DNA of 64,000 nt, taken from Hyphomicrobium_A sp963722495. GTDB lineage: Bacteria > Pseudomonadota > Alphaproteobacteria > Rhizobiales > Hyphomicrobiaceae. The stretch lies in assembly GCA_963722495.1 (NCBI GenBank), contig CAVRND010000028.1, forward strand, positions 1 through 64,000, given 5' to 3'. The notes beneath the pieces were generated by a model. It did not search any database. It was not told where the DNA came from and saw only the letters and a list, made by a program, of their open reading frames with translations. Of the stretch, positions 25,863 through 35,766 are shown one piece after another. The translations under genes were made by a program, and so were the position numbers. Each line of letters opens with the position of its first letter. The stretch's first letter is position 1.

Positions 25863-26668
25863 TCAGAGACTGTCGCCGCCCGCGGCGCGCTTGCGGGCGA
25901 GCGCCGGATCGAAGGCGCGCTCCAGCGCCCGGCATGTCTGTCTCGTGCGTGAGGTCGAGGGACAGCGGCGTCACGGAGATGCGCCGCGCGTCGATGGCGG
26001 CAAGGTCGGTGCCCTGCACCATGGTCGACGGCGGACGCTCGAAATTGAACCAGAAATACGGCATCCCCCACGGGTCGCTGCGCTGGTCGATGCGCAGCGA
26101 AGCCTGGTCGCGCCGACCCTGCCGCGTCACCTCGATGCCGGTGACGGCGTCGGGCGGGCACGGCGGGTAGTTGATGTTGACCACGATGTCCTTCGGCCAG
26201 CCGGCCTCCAGCAGGCGCGCCAGCAGGCCCGGCCCGTGCGTCAGCGGCGTCTCCCAGTGGATCTTGCCTTCCTCGAGCGAGCCGCCGACCTGGCTCATGG
26301 CGATCGAGCGGATGCCCAGCATCGTGCCTTCGATGGCGGCGGCGATCGTGCCGGAATACGTCACGTCCTCGCCGAGATTGGACCCGTGATTGATGCCCGA
26401 CAGGACGAGATCGGGCGGCTGGTCGAGCATGAAATGGCGCACCGCCATGATCACGCAGTCGGTCGGGCGTGCCGCGCAAGACGAATGTGCGCTCGTTGGT
26501 CTGGCGCACGCGCAGCGGCTCGTGCAGCGTCATCGAGTGCGAGGCGCCGGACTGGTTCTTCTCCGGTGCCACGACCCACACGTCGGAGGAAATCTCCTCG
26601 GCGATGCGGCGCAGGACGTCCATGCCTTCGGCGCCGATGCCGTCGTCGTTGGTGACGAGGATGCGCAT
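25863..26668 (-). CDS. surE: 5'-nucleotidase SurE
   Basis: SurE is a metal-dependent nucleoside 5'-monophosphatase linked to stationary-phase survival. The start MRILVTNDDGIGAEGM has the family DD motif. Then come VVAPEKNQSGASHSMTL, LSGINHGSNLGEDVTYSGT and, near the end, LDLTHETDMPALERAFDPA after correction of a frame change near 25933 (extra G); another lies near 26465. About 268 residues. Its ATG overlaps the serS stop by one base (TGATG), indicating translational coupling with serS. Confidence 0.93.
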
Positions 26669-27961
26669 CAGGCGGCCTTCTCGATCTTGGCGAGGCCGCC
26701 CATGTACGGGCGCAGCACCTCGGGGATGACGACCGAGCCGTCGGCCTGCTGGTAGTTCTCCAGCACGGCGATGAGCGTGCGCCCGACCGCGAGGCCCGAG
26801 CCGTTCAGCGTGTGCACGAAGCGCGTGTCCTTGGCGCCCTTCGGCTTGTAGCGCGCGTTCATGCGCCGCGCCTGGAAGTCGCCGCACACCGAGCAGGAGG
26901 AAATCTCGCGGTAGGTGTTCTCGCCCGGCAGCCACACCTCGATGTCGTAGGTCTTCTGCGAGGCAAAGCCCATGTCGCCGGTGCACAGCAGGATGGTGCG
27001 GAACGGCAGCCCGAGGCGCTTCAGCACTTCCTCGGCGCAGGCGGTCATGCGCTCGTGCTCGGCGAGGCTTTCCTCCGGCGTGGTGATGGAGACGAGCTCG
27101 ACCTTGGAGAACTGGTGCTGGCGGATCATGCCGCGCGTGTCCTTGCCGGCGGCGCCCGCCTCCGAGCGGAAGCACGGCGTCCACGCCGTGAGGCGCATCG
27201 GCAGCTTGGCCTCGTCGAGTATTTCCTCGCGCACGAAGTTGGTCAGCGACACCTCGGCCGTCGGAATGAGCCAGAAGCCCGTTGACCGTCTGGAACAGGT
27301 CCTCGGCGAACTTCGGCAGGTTGCCGGTGCCGTAGGCGGCGTGATCCTTGACCAGACAGCGGCACGATCATTCTCGGTGTAGCCGAACTCGGTCGTGTGC
27401 AGGTCGAGCATGAAGGCGCCGAGCGCCCGTTCCAGCCGCGCCAGCGCGCCCTTCAGCACCACGAAGCGCGCGCCGGAAATCTTCGCCGCCGTGGCGAAGT
27501 CCATCAGGCCCAGCCGCTCGCCGATCTCGAAGTGCTGCAGCGGCTTGTTGATGCCGGCGAGCTTCGGCGGCTCGCCGACGCTTGCGCACCTCGACGTTGT
27601 CCTTCTCGTCCTTGCCGAGCGGCACATCGTCGAGCGGCAGGTTTGGAATGACGGACAGCGCATCGCGCAGCTTGCCGTCCAGCTCGCGCTCGGCTTCCTC
27701 GCCCTTGGCGAGTTGCTCCTTCAGCGCCGCCACCTCGGCCATCAGCGCGTTCGCCTTGGCCTCGTCCTTGGCCGCCTTGGCCGCGCCGATCTCCTTGGAT
27801 GCCGCGTTGCGGCGCGCCTGCGCCTCCTGCAGCTTCGTCACGTGGGTGCGGCGCGCCTCGTCGAGCGCGATCAGCTCGGCCGACAACGGCGCGAGCCCGC
27901 GCTTCTTGAGCCCGGCGTCGAACGCTGCGGGGTTGTCCCTGATCCACCTGATATCGAACAC
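26668..27961 (-). CDS. serS: Seryl-tRNA synthetase
   Basis: About 430 residues. The N-terminal tRNA-binding coiled coil reads LQEAQARRNAASKEIGAAKA and EVAALKEQLAKGEEAERE. Class II motif 2 is PCFRSEAGAAGKDTRGMIRQHQF and motif 3 is GSGLAVGRTLIAVLENYQ. The GTG at 27961 with GGAAGG five bases upstream gives VFDIRWIRDNPAAFDAGLKKRG, the usual SerS start. Frame changes near 27583 (AAG-C-GTC), 27370, 27350 and 27287 are read as errors because the gene is essential. It overlaps surE and follows tatC after an interval that carries a 33-nt inverted repeat. Confidence 0.95.
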
Positions 27962-28000
27962 TTCGGCCTTCCAATTTTCGGCTGCTCGGTCTGTCCCACC

Positions 28001-28126
28001 GTCATGGCCGCGCAGGCGGCCATCCACGCAAGTTGCCGCGATCGCGATGCCGAGGATCACATCCAATCGAACGCATCAAGAGAGGTTGCGGAGACTTGCG
28101 TGGATGCCCGCCTGCGCGGCCATGAC
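28001..28126. repeat. 33-nt inverted repeat pair in the tatC-serS gap
   Basis: The arm at 28001-28033 begins GTCATGGCCGCGCAGGCGGC and its reverse complement lies at 28094-28126 with one mismatch, separated by 60 bp. Such palindromic, GTCATGGCCG-type elements are scattered in Rhizobiales genomes. It sits in an otherwise compact operon, between the tatC stop and the serS start. It could fold into a long mRNA stem that affects serS expression; this is inference. Confidence 0.7.
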
Positions 28127-28200
28127 GTTAGTAGCGCGGCACGGTTGGGACGTTTCGTCGGACGGTATAGTGGCCGGGCGGCGACTGGTCCAGCCTTGGC

Positions 28201-29001
28201 CTAAGTGGCCGCCTGCTTGGCGGCTTGCTGGCGTTCGATACGCGCCACGGCCCAGATCGAGAACTCGTACAAGAGGATCGTCGGCAGCATCATGGCGATC
28301 ATGCTGAACGGGTCGGGCGGCGACAGGAAGGCGGCAACGGCGGTGATGCCGAGGATGGCATAGCGCCGTCCCTTGCGCAGGGTGGGCGCCGTGACGAGGC
28401 CGGCGCGGGCAAGCAGCGTCAGCACCACGGGCAGCTGGAAGCAGATGCCGAAGCCGATGATCAGGTTCATGATCAGCGCGAGGTATTCCGACACCCGCGC
28501 CTGCAGGTGGATCTCCACCGGTCCGCCCGTCTGCTGCATGGACAGGAAGAAGCGCATCGCCATCGGCATGACGAGGAAGTAGACGACCAGCGCGCCGAGC
28601 ACGAACAGCACCGGCGTCGCCACCAGATAGGGCCGGAAGGCGCGCCGCTCGTTCTTGTAGAGGCCGGGGGCGACGAACTTGTAGATCTGGTTGGCGATGA
28701 TGGGGAACGAGATGCAGAAGGCGCCGAACAGCGCCAGCTTCATCTGCGTGAACAGGAACTCCTGCGGCGCCGTGTAGATCATCTCGATCGGGCCGCTGGC
28801 GGCGCCGCCGTTCGCCCACAGGTACGGCAGGACCAGCAGGTTGTAGATCTGCTTGGCGAAGATGAAGCAAATGACGAACGAGACGCCGAGCGCGATCAGC
28901 GATGAGATCAGCCGTTGGCGCAGCTCGACGAGATGATCGATGAGCGGGGCTTTCGAGGCGTCGATGTCGTCCTGGCCGGGACGCTCGATGACGTCGCTCA
29001 T
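28201..29001 (-). CDS. tatC: Sec-independent protein translocase TatC
   Basis: TatC is the receptor for twin-arginine signal peptides in the inner membrane. The product is 266 residues and intact. The family blocks are APLIDHLVELRQRLISS at the N-terminus, YTAPQEFLFTQMKLALFGAF, FVAPGLYKNERRAFRPYL and ALIMNLIIGFGICFQLPVV, with six transmembrane helices. Its ATG overlaps the tatB stop (ATGA). The tatABC-serS order is the usual one in Rhizobiales. Confidence 0.96.
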   Translation of the reverse strand: MSDVIERPGQDDIDASKAPLIDHLVELRQRLISSLIALGVSFVICFIFAKQIYNLLVLPYLWANGGAASGPIEMIYTAPQEFLFTQMKLALFGAFCISFPIIANQIYKFVAPGLYKNERRAFRPYLVATPVLFVLGALVVYFLVMPMAMRFFLSMQQTGGPVEIHLQARVSEYLALIMNLIIGFGICFQLPVVLTLLARAGLVTAPTLRKGRRYAILGITAVAAFLSPPDPFSMIAMMLPTILLYEFSIWAVARIERQQAAKQAAT

Positions 29002-29419
29002 GCCGCGCCCCTGTCCGGCTCTTTGGCCGGCTCTTTCGCCGGATCTGACGGTGCCGGCAGCGCTTTCTCATCGGGGACTTCCGGCGCAGCGGATCGGCCG
29101 CCGGCGCGGCGCTCAATCCGACCTTCGGCGCCTCGACGTCGACGCGCGCCGCCTCGATCTGCGTGTCGATGGCGCGCGAGCCGATGTCGATGGTCGAGCG
29201 TACCTCGCGGCTCACCGCCTCGAATTCCTTCTTGAGGCCGTCGAGCTCGGCTTCGCGCATCGCCTCGTCGAACTGACCGCGGAACTCGGCGGCGTGGCGG
29301 CGGATGACGCCGAGATACTTGCCGAGCGTGCGCAGCAGGATCGGCAGGTCCTTGGGACCCACGACGATCAGCGCCACGACGGCAAGGATCAGCAGCTTGC
29401 TGGAGGTGATGTCGAACAT
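28998..29419 (-). CDS. tatB: Sec-independent protein translocase TatB
   Basis: About 140 residues. MFDITSSKLLILAVVALIVVGPKDLP gives the single helix and the GPKDLP hinge typical of TatB, then the amphipathic part LLRTLGKYLGVIRRHAAEFR. The long acidic/basic C-terminus changes frame near 29095 and ends PAKEPAKEPDRGAA. It partners with TatC in substrate recognition. The stop overlaps tatC by four bases. It follows tatA by 80 bp. Confidence 0.93.
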
Positions 29420-29499
29420 GCGTCGTTCCGGTTGCCGACGCGCTCAAGGGCTACGAGCGCGGGGCGCGGCCGCGGCATCGATGTGCGCCGCACCGCAGC

Positions 29500-29736
29500 T
29501 CAGCCCGTCTTGGTGGTGTCGCGCTCGGTCGACTTCACGGCGCGCTGGTCGATGACGCGCGGATCGGCCGGGCGCGCCTCGTTGCGCTCGTCCTCGTCGT
29601 CATCGGACAAGCCCTTCTTGAAGCTTTTGATGCCCTTGGCCATGTCGCCCATGATGGACGAGATGCGTCCGCCGCCGCCGAAAAACAGCAGCGCGACAAG
29701 CGCCAGGATGAGCAAATGCCAGCCGCTCAGGCCCAT
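29500..29736 (-). CDS. tatA: Sec-independent protein translocase TatA
   Basis: A 78-residue intact protein. MGLSGWHLLILALVALLFFGGG is the transmembrane helix, GRISSIMGDMAKGIKSFKKGL the amphipathic helix with the FKKG block that defines TatA, and the rest is an acidic, disordered tail ending RDTTKTG. ATG at 29736 follows AGGAG by 9 bases. TatA forms the pore-like assembly for folded-protein export. Confidence 0.95.
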   Translation of the reverse strand: MGLSGWHLLILALVALLFFGGGGRISSIMGDMAKGIKSFKKGLSDDDEDERNEARPADPRVIDQRAVKSTERDTTKTG

Positions 29737-29848
29737 CGTCGTTCGCTCCTGTGCCGAATTGCCAGTGTTGCAACGTGATATTGCAGAAAGGATATGGGCC
29801 CGCAAGGGCGCCAACCCTACTGCTTAGCGCTAACAGCTTACGAAAGCT

Positions 29849-30995
29849 TCACTTTTGGCTTTCCGCAGCAAACACGAGGACGCGCGCGGGATCGATTTGC
29901 ACACGCACCTCGCCGCCGCGCGCCCACCCGGCGCTCTCGCGCACGCGCACTTTCAGCGGCTTGTCGAAACCTTCGACGACCGACTTCCAGGCGCGCCACG
30001 TCGCCGAGGAATTTCACGTCCAGCACGCGGCCGGCAAGGCCCTCCCCGTCGGGCGACAGGCGGATGCCGCGCTCGCGGATGCAGACGACGGCGCGGCTTC
30101 CGTCGGCCAGTCCGTGCGCCGGAAGCTTGCCGATCGGGGTGTCGATGCCACCGCCGGCGACGCGGTAGCCGATCTCGTTGATCTCGGAGAACAGCCGCGC
30201 CACGAACAGGTCGGCCGGCTGGTGGTACAGCGCCTCGGCGCCGCCGGCCTGCACGAGACGTCCGGCACGCATCACGGCGATGCGGTCGCCGATGCGCATG
30301 GCCTCTTCCGGATTGTGCGTGACGATGACGGAGGTGGCGCGCGTCTCGCGCAGCAGCGACAGCGTTTCCTCCTGCATCAACTCGCGCAACTGCACGTCGA
30401 GGCCGGAGAACGGCTCGTCCATGAGCATCACCGCCGGGCGCGGGACGATGGCGCGGGCGAGCGCCACGCGCTGCTGCTGGCCGCCGGAAAGGATGTGCGG
30501 GTATTCGTCGGCGAGGTTCGCCAGCCCGACGCGCTTCAGCGCCGCCAACGCCTCGCGCGCCGCGTCAGCCTTGGGCAGCGACTTGAGGCCGAAGGCGACG
30601 TTGCCGAGGATCGTCAGGTGCGGGAAGAGCGCGAAATCCTGGAACATCAGGCCGACGCCGCGCGCCTCCGGGGCGACGAAGCGCGACGGCCCCGCCACCT
30701 CGAGCCCGTTGATCAGCACCCGTCCGGCGGTCGGCTTCTCGATGCCGGCGGCGATGCGCAACAGCGTCGTCTTTCCGCAGCCCGACGGCCCGAGCAGGCA
30801 AACGACTTCCGCCGGTGCGACGTCGAGATCGACGCCGGCCAGCGCCTGCGTCTGGTCGTAGTCGCGGGTGACGTTCTCGAAGGTGAGCTGCGCGGCGAAG
30901 GTGGCGGCGGCGCGCCCCTTTCCGTTGCCGTTCCCATTGGAGGTGCCCGGCTCGGCAGCGGGCACGCGGGACGTGGGCTGAATCAACGACGACAA
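29849..30995 (-). CDS. ABC transporter ATP-binding protein (FbpC/PotA type)
   Basis: About 380 residues. The ATPase motifs are complete: Walker A GPSGCGKTT, Q-loop LMFQDFALFPHL, signature LSGGQQQRVALARA, Walker B VMLMDEP, and H-loop VTHNPEEAMRIGDRI. A C-terminal TOBE-like region follows, RERGIRLSPDGEGLAGRVLDVKFLGD, as in iron(III), spermidine or thiosulfate importers. A frame change lies near 29985; the real end reads VFAAESQK. No permease or binding-protein gene is nearby, so it is an orphan ATPase. It separates scpB from tatA, an unusual insertion in this gene order. Confidence 0.88.
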
Positions 30996-31029
30996 CGGAC
31001 GGGCACCTTGTTACGCGGCGAGCAAGCCG

Positions 31030-31881
31030 TCACGGCTTATCGGGGTCCTCACCGACAGGCAAGGCTTCCCCGTCCGCGCCATCCTCCTGCTCGTCGTCCT
31101 CACTGTCGTCCGGCTCCTCCTCGTCCTCATCCTCGCCGGCTTCGAGCGGCAGCTCGTCGGGCATCAGGGAGGCAAGGTCGGTTGGGTCGGGGACGGTGAA
31201 GTCGGGCGGCAGATTGCCGTCGAGCAGCCCGGAGGCGCGCAACTCGGCGAGACCGGGCAGATCCTTGATGCCTTCGAGACCGAAGTGGGAGAGGAACGAA
31301 TCGGTGGTGCCATACGTGACGGGGCGGCCGGGCGCGCGGCGGCGGCCGCGCAGACGCACCCATCCGGTTTCCAAGAGGATGTCGAGAGTGCCGGCCGATG
31401 TCGTCACGCCGCGGATCTCTTCGATCTCGGCGCGCGTCACCGGCTGGTGGTAGGCGACGATCGACAGCGTCTCGAGCGCGGCCTTCGACAGCCGCCGCTC
31501 CTGCGTGGCGTAGCGCTCCAGCAGATAGGCGAGATCCTCGGCGGTGCGGAAGGCCCACTTGCCGGCCACCTTGACGAGGTTGACGCCGCGGCCGGCGTAG
31601 AAGCGCGCGCAGCTCCTCGATCAGCGCGCCGATCTCCCCGGCGTCGGCCAGGTGAGCGGCGAGCTTGGCCTCATCGAGCGGCTCGGAGGCGGCGAACAGC
31701 AGCGCTTCGAGGATGCGCAGCTTCTCGCGATGGTCGGCAAACGGCAGCGCGGCCACGTTGCGCGGCAGGGCGCCGGCGCGCACGGGCTCATCGCCCGCTC
31801 GTCGCGGCCGTTGTCGTTGTTCTCCTGGCTCGATGGGACCAGGCTCAGACGTGGCGGCTCCATGCGCTTCTCTTTCGTCAT
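31030..31881 (-). CDS. scpB: Segregation and condensation protein B
   Basis: ScpB is the winged-helix partner of ScpA in the SMC condensin complex. About 280 residues with frame changes near 31790, 31600 and 31555. The blocks are LRILEALLFAASEPLDEAKLA, WAFRTAEDLAYLLERYATQERRLSKAALETL, IVAYHQPVTRAEIEEIRGV, WVRLRGRRRAPGRPVTYGTTD and FLSHFGLEGIKDLPGL. A long acidic tail (GEDEDEEEPDDSEDDEQ) follows. It lies directly downstream of scpA. Confidence 0.92.
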
Positions 31882-31912
31882 TGGCTATCCAGCACGCACA
31901 CGGTTTCACCAA

Positions 31913-32770
31913 CTAGACAACTCGCTGCCATTCCGCATCGGGCTGGGCAGCATCGGACTTGCGTGGACGCATGTAGATCGGCTCGAACGGGCCCTCCTGA
32001 CGCAGCTCGATGCTGCCGTCGCGGGCCATCTCGAGCGTGGCGCCGAACGAGCTCGCCATCACGGTCTTGGAGTTGTCGTGCGCGGCGGCAAATTCCTGCA
32101 TGCAGCGCTCGAAGGCGAGCCATTCGTTCGGCGATGGCGACTCGCCAAGCAGGCGTTCGAGGCGCACGCGCGCGTCCTTGATCGACCACACCGGGCGCAC
32201 CTTGATGACGTGGCCGACCTTGATGGTGCGGCGGCGCTGGTCGGCGTAGGCGTGCAACAGGTCGTAGATCTTCGCCGTGAATTCGGTCTCGCGGACGGTC
32301 TTGGTGCCCTCCGGCATGCCGCGCGGGAACACGTCGCGGCCGAGGCGCATGCGGGTCATCAATTGTGCGGCGGCTTCGCGCATGGCTTCCAGCCGCATCA
32401 GGCGGAACGACAGGCGCCGGGCCAGTTCCTCGGCGCTCGCCTCGTCGCCCTTGACCGCCTCGCGCGGCAGCAGCAGGCGCGACTTGAGGAACGTCAGCCA
32501 CGCCGCCATGACGAGATAGTCGGCCGCCAGCTCGAGCCGCAGCTTCTGCGCTTCGCCGATGAACCCGAGGTACTGGTCGGCCAGCGCCAGCACGGAGATT
32601 TTCGACAGGTCGACCTTCTGCGTGCGCGCCAGCGCCAGCAGCAGATCGAGCGGGCCCTCATAGCCGGCAACGTCGACGATGAGCGCGTCCTCGTCATCGA
32701 AGTGCGCGCCGACGACGGGCTCCTCCCACGCCGATACGGCTTCGTTTTCCTGTTGCGGCTCGGTGGTCAT
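31913..32770 (-). CDS. scpA: Segregation and condensation protein A
   Basis: ScpA is the kleisin subunit that bridges the SMC heads. The product is about 285 residues and intact. The hallmark VDVAGYEGPLDLLLALARTQKVDL lies at about residue 32 onward, followed by LALADQYLGFIGEAQKLRLEL, AADYLVMAAWLTFLKSRLLLP and the C-terminal VWSIKDARVRLERLL and ASSFGATLEMARDGSIELRQ. ATG at 32770 is chosen; a TTG at 32830 would extend the start by 20 residues. It lies about 77 bp after nagZ. Confidence 0.92.
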   Translation of the reverse strand: MTTEPQQENEAVSAWEEPVVGAHFDDEDALIVDVAGYEGPLDLLLALARTQKVDLSKISVLALADQYLGFIGEAQKLRLELAADYLVMAAWLTFLKSRLLLPREAVKGDEASAEELARRLSFRLMRLEAMREAAAQLMTRMRLGRDVFPRGMPEGTKTVRETEFTAKIYDLLHAYADQRRRTIKVGHVIKVRPVWSIKDARVRLERLLGESPSPNEWLAFERCMQEFAAAHDNSKTVMASSFGATLEMARDGSIELRQEGPFEPIYMRPRKSDAAQPDAEWQRVV

Positions 32771-32846
32771 CGCGCTTGACGGCTCACACGATTGGGAGTC
32801 CGCCTCGCGGACCCGCGTTTGATTCTGCAATCATATAGTGTTGAGT

Positions 32847-33880
32847 TTACACTGATTCAGCACGGCCGGCTGTAATAGCAAGGACCTTGGCCAGTTGCGC
32901 CTCGGCCGCAGCAGAATCGAACGGCCGCGTGGCTTTCGTTATCTTAACGGCTGTTTCAAAGCGCTGCTGCGCGCGGCCCGCGAGCGTGCCCGAACCCGCT
33001 GCCGCTTCACGCATTTCGGCCAGATCGCCGCTGCAATGAAGCGCGAGGTCGGAGCCCGCCGCAATGACGCGATTCGGCGCGCGCGCGCATCGGCCCGGTT
33101 AGCGCCTTCATGGTGAGATCGTCGCTCATCAAAAGCCCGTCAAAGCCGATCTCGCCGCGGATGATGTCGCGCGTGACGATGGCCGACGTGCTGGCCGGCG
33201 CGCCGGCATCGATGTCGCGGAACACGACATGTGCCGTCATCGCCGTCGGCATGTGATTGAGCGCCTTGAACGGCGCAAAGTCGCGTCGCCGACAGCTCTG
33301 CGTGGCTCTCGGTGACGACGGGGAGCGACAGATGGCTGTCGGCCGTGGCGCGTCCATGCCCGGGGATGTGCTTGATCACCGGCACGACGCCGCCCGCGAT
33401 GAAGCCTTCGCCGACCGCCTTGGCGAGCGCGACGACCTGATCGACGCTGCGTCCGTAGGCGCGGTCGCCGATGATGTCGTGCGCGCCCGCCACCGGCAGG
33501 TCGAGCACCGGCGCGCAGTCGGTGTTGATGCCGAGCTCGGTAAGATCGGCGGCGAGAAGGCGCGTCGCCTCGTACGCCGCCATCACCGCCGCCGCGTGAT
33601 CGACCGCGTACAGCCGGCCGTAGTCGGCGGCCGGCGGCAGAGCGCGTCCAAGGGGCGGGCGCAACCGCTGCACGCGGCCGCCTTCCTGATCGATGAGGAC
33701 GAGCATATCGTCGGCGCCGACGGCCGCGCGCACGTCGGCGATCAGCGCGCGGATCTGCGCGTGGTCCTTGAGATTGCGCGCGAAGAGGATGAACCCCGCG
33801 GGGCGCGCGTCCTTGAGGAATTGGGCTTCGTCGCGCGACAGCTGCGTGCCCGCGACACCGACGATGAGAGCGGTGCGCAT
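32847..33880 (-). CDS. nagZ: Beta-N-acetylhexosaminidase (GH3)
   Basis: NagZ removes N-acetylglucosamine from anhydromuropeptides in peptidoglycan recycling. About 344 residues. Seen are PAGFILFARNLKD, VLIDQEGGRVQRLRPPL, the catalytic-loop block IKHIPGHGRATADSHLSLPVV with His/Asp, and GEIGFDGLLMSDDLTMKAL, in which the Asp of SDD is the likely nucleophile. Frame changes near 33295 and 33078; the end is AKVLAITAGRAESV. It follows the SPOR gene in the usual order. Confidence 0.92.
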
Positions 33881-33959
33881 CACCTATCCGATGAAGGTTT
33901 CAGGTGGGGCCGGATAGCATCGCTGGGCGCGCCCGTCGAGCGCGCCCGGATCAGGCTGC

Positions 33960-35716
33960 TTAGTAAGCCGTAACCCAGCAGTCCTTGTAGCCCGAGGCCT
34001 TGAGCTGCGTGCAGAGTTCGCTCGCCTGCGAGCGCGAGCCGGGCGGCCCGACCAGGAGGCGATGGTAGGCGCCCTTGCCGGCCAACGTGGTCTCGCGCAC
34101 GTCCGGCGTCTTGTTGGCGAGCACCGGGCCGTACTGCTGCTGCATATCGGCAAACTTGCGCAGGGCGTCGAGGCGGCTTGAGCCCGAAGCCGGGACCGAA
34201 GCCAGGACCACGACGTAGCCGTTGGCGCCGGTAGCTGCAGTAGCGGTAGTAGCGCTGGTGGCGCCCTCGTTGGAGGCGGCCGGCGCGGCGGCGGCGACCT
34301 TCTGCTTCTTGGGCGCGACGGGTGCGGCCGGCTCATCGTCCGGAATGCTCGCCGTCGATGGCGGTATGACTTTCGTAGACTTGACGTTGACGCGTGCCTT
34401 GGGCGGCGCGTTGACGACCACCGGCGGCGCCTCGGCCTGCTGTTGCGGGGGCGCTGCCGGAGCCGAGCGCTGCGGCGGAGCGTGGGCGGCGGCGCTGCCG
34501 AAAGCGTCGACGACGGTGAGGCCGGGAACGGACACGCTGGATTCCGGTTCGGCCGGAGGTGGCGCCGGTTCGGCAGCGCCCGCCTCAGGCGGCGCAATCG
34601 AACCGTCGCGGCCGACCACAAGGGTCGTCACCTTCTTCGAGCCGTTGCTGGCGTCGGATTCCGATAGGCCGCCGGGCTGCTCTTCTGTGGCGGAACCGCC
34701 ATCGCCGAGCCGGCCGAGCACCTTGCTGTCGGTGTGCGAGAACTGCTTGCCGCCCGGATCGAGTGGCTTCTCCTTGGCGGGGGTGGCCTCGCTCGAGACG
34801 ACCGGCGTCGCGCCGTCGGGCGCCGGGCCGCCGAGAACCGACTTGTAAGCCTGAGCCAGGCCGTAGCCGAGACCGATGGCAACGACCACGGCGCCGGCAA
34901 TGCGCATCGTCCAGCTGACGCGTCGCGGCTCATCCACTTCGTAGCCGCCGGCCTCGTCCTGGCCGCCGTAGGTCGGCTCGAGGGCGCCGCCGTGCTGCTG
35001 GTCGTAGCCCTGCTGGCCGCGACCGTAGCCCTGCTCGAGCGAAGGATCGCCGTAGCTGGCGGCGGGCATGGCCCAGTCCGCCTGCTGCAGCGGATCGCCG
35101 CCCGGGTAATTGCTGTTGGCGGGGAACGGCGTGCCGGAGATCCTGCCCGTAGGGATCGGCTGTGCGGGCGCCGGCCATTGATCGTAGCTGGGGGCAGCGC
35201 CAAAGTTGGTGGCATCACGCTGCGCCGGGCGCGATGCGTACTGAGGCGCCCCTTGATGCGCCGCCGGCGGCGGCATCTGGCGATATCCACCGGCGGCATG
35301 GATCGGATCGCGATCGGCAGGCGGCGCCACCTGGGCGCGCTGCGGCGCCTGCGGGCGCTGCTGCGCATAGGCCGGCGGCTGCGTGCGCGGATAATTGTCA
35401 AAGTCGTGGGTCGGCTGCGCATTGCGCGCACTGTCGAGGCTGCTCAGCCCCTGACGGTTGGTCGGCGGGCAGCGGGAGCCTGTCCGGCATACTGCGGCGG
35501 CTGCGGATAATGGTAGGCCGGCGGCTGACCCTGCTGCGGCTCGGCGTAGCCCTGCTGCGGATACGGAGCGCTCTGCTGCGCCTGGGGAGGCGGCGCGTAC
35601 TGGGGCGCCTGCGGATGCTGCTGCGCGGGGCGGCCCCCCGTGCGAGGGTCGGCCTCGCCCGCGGGATGGCGCTGCTGCTGCCCTCCGCCATTCGCGGCAC
35701 CTTGGGAGCGAGACAT
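33960..35716 (-). CDS. SPOR-domain membrane protein
   Basis: About 580 residues. A long Pro/Gln/Ala-rich cytoplasmic N-terminus (PQYAPPPQAQQSAPYPQQGY and similar) precedes one helix, TMRIAGAVVVAIGLGYGLAQA, near residue 250. A periplasmic linker rich in Pro/Ala leads to a C-terminal SPOR domain with GYVVVLASVPASGSSRLDAL and GAYHRLLVGPPGSRSQASELC, ending KASGYKDCWVTAY. SPOR domains bind denuded glycan at the septum. One frame change near 35455. The argS-SPOR-nagZ-scpA order is typical of Rhizobiales. Confidence 0.85.
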
Positions 35717-35766
35717 CTTGGTAACCCCTCGAAGCGCTGTTCCAGTCGTGAGCGTCGAATCGGAGT

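Noticed and set aside
29751..31199. 482-codon plus-strand reading frame
   Set aside because: Antisense to the ABC ATPase, which has all expected motifs on the minus strand.
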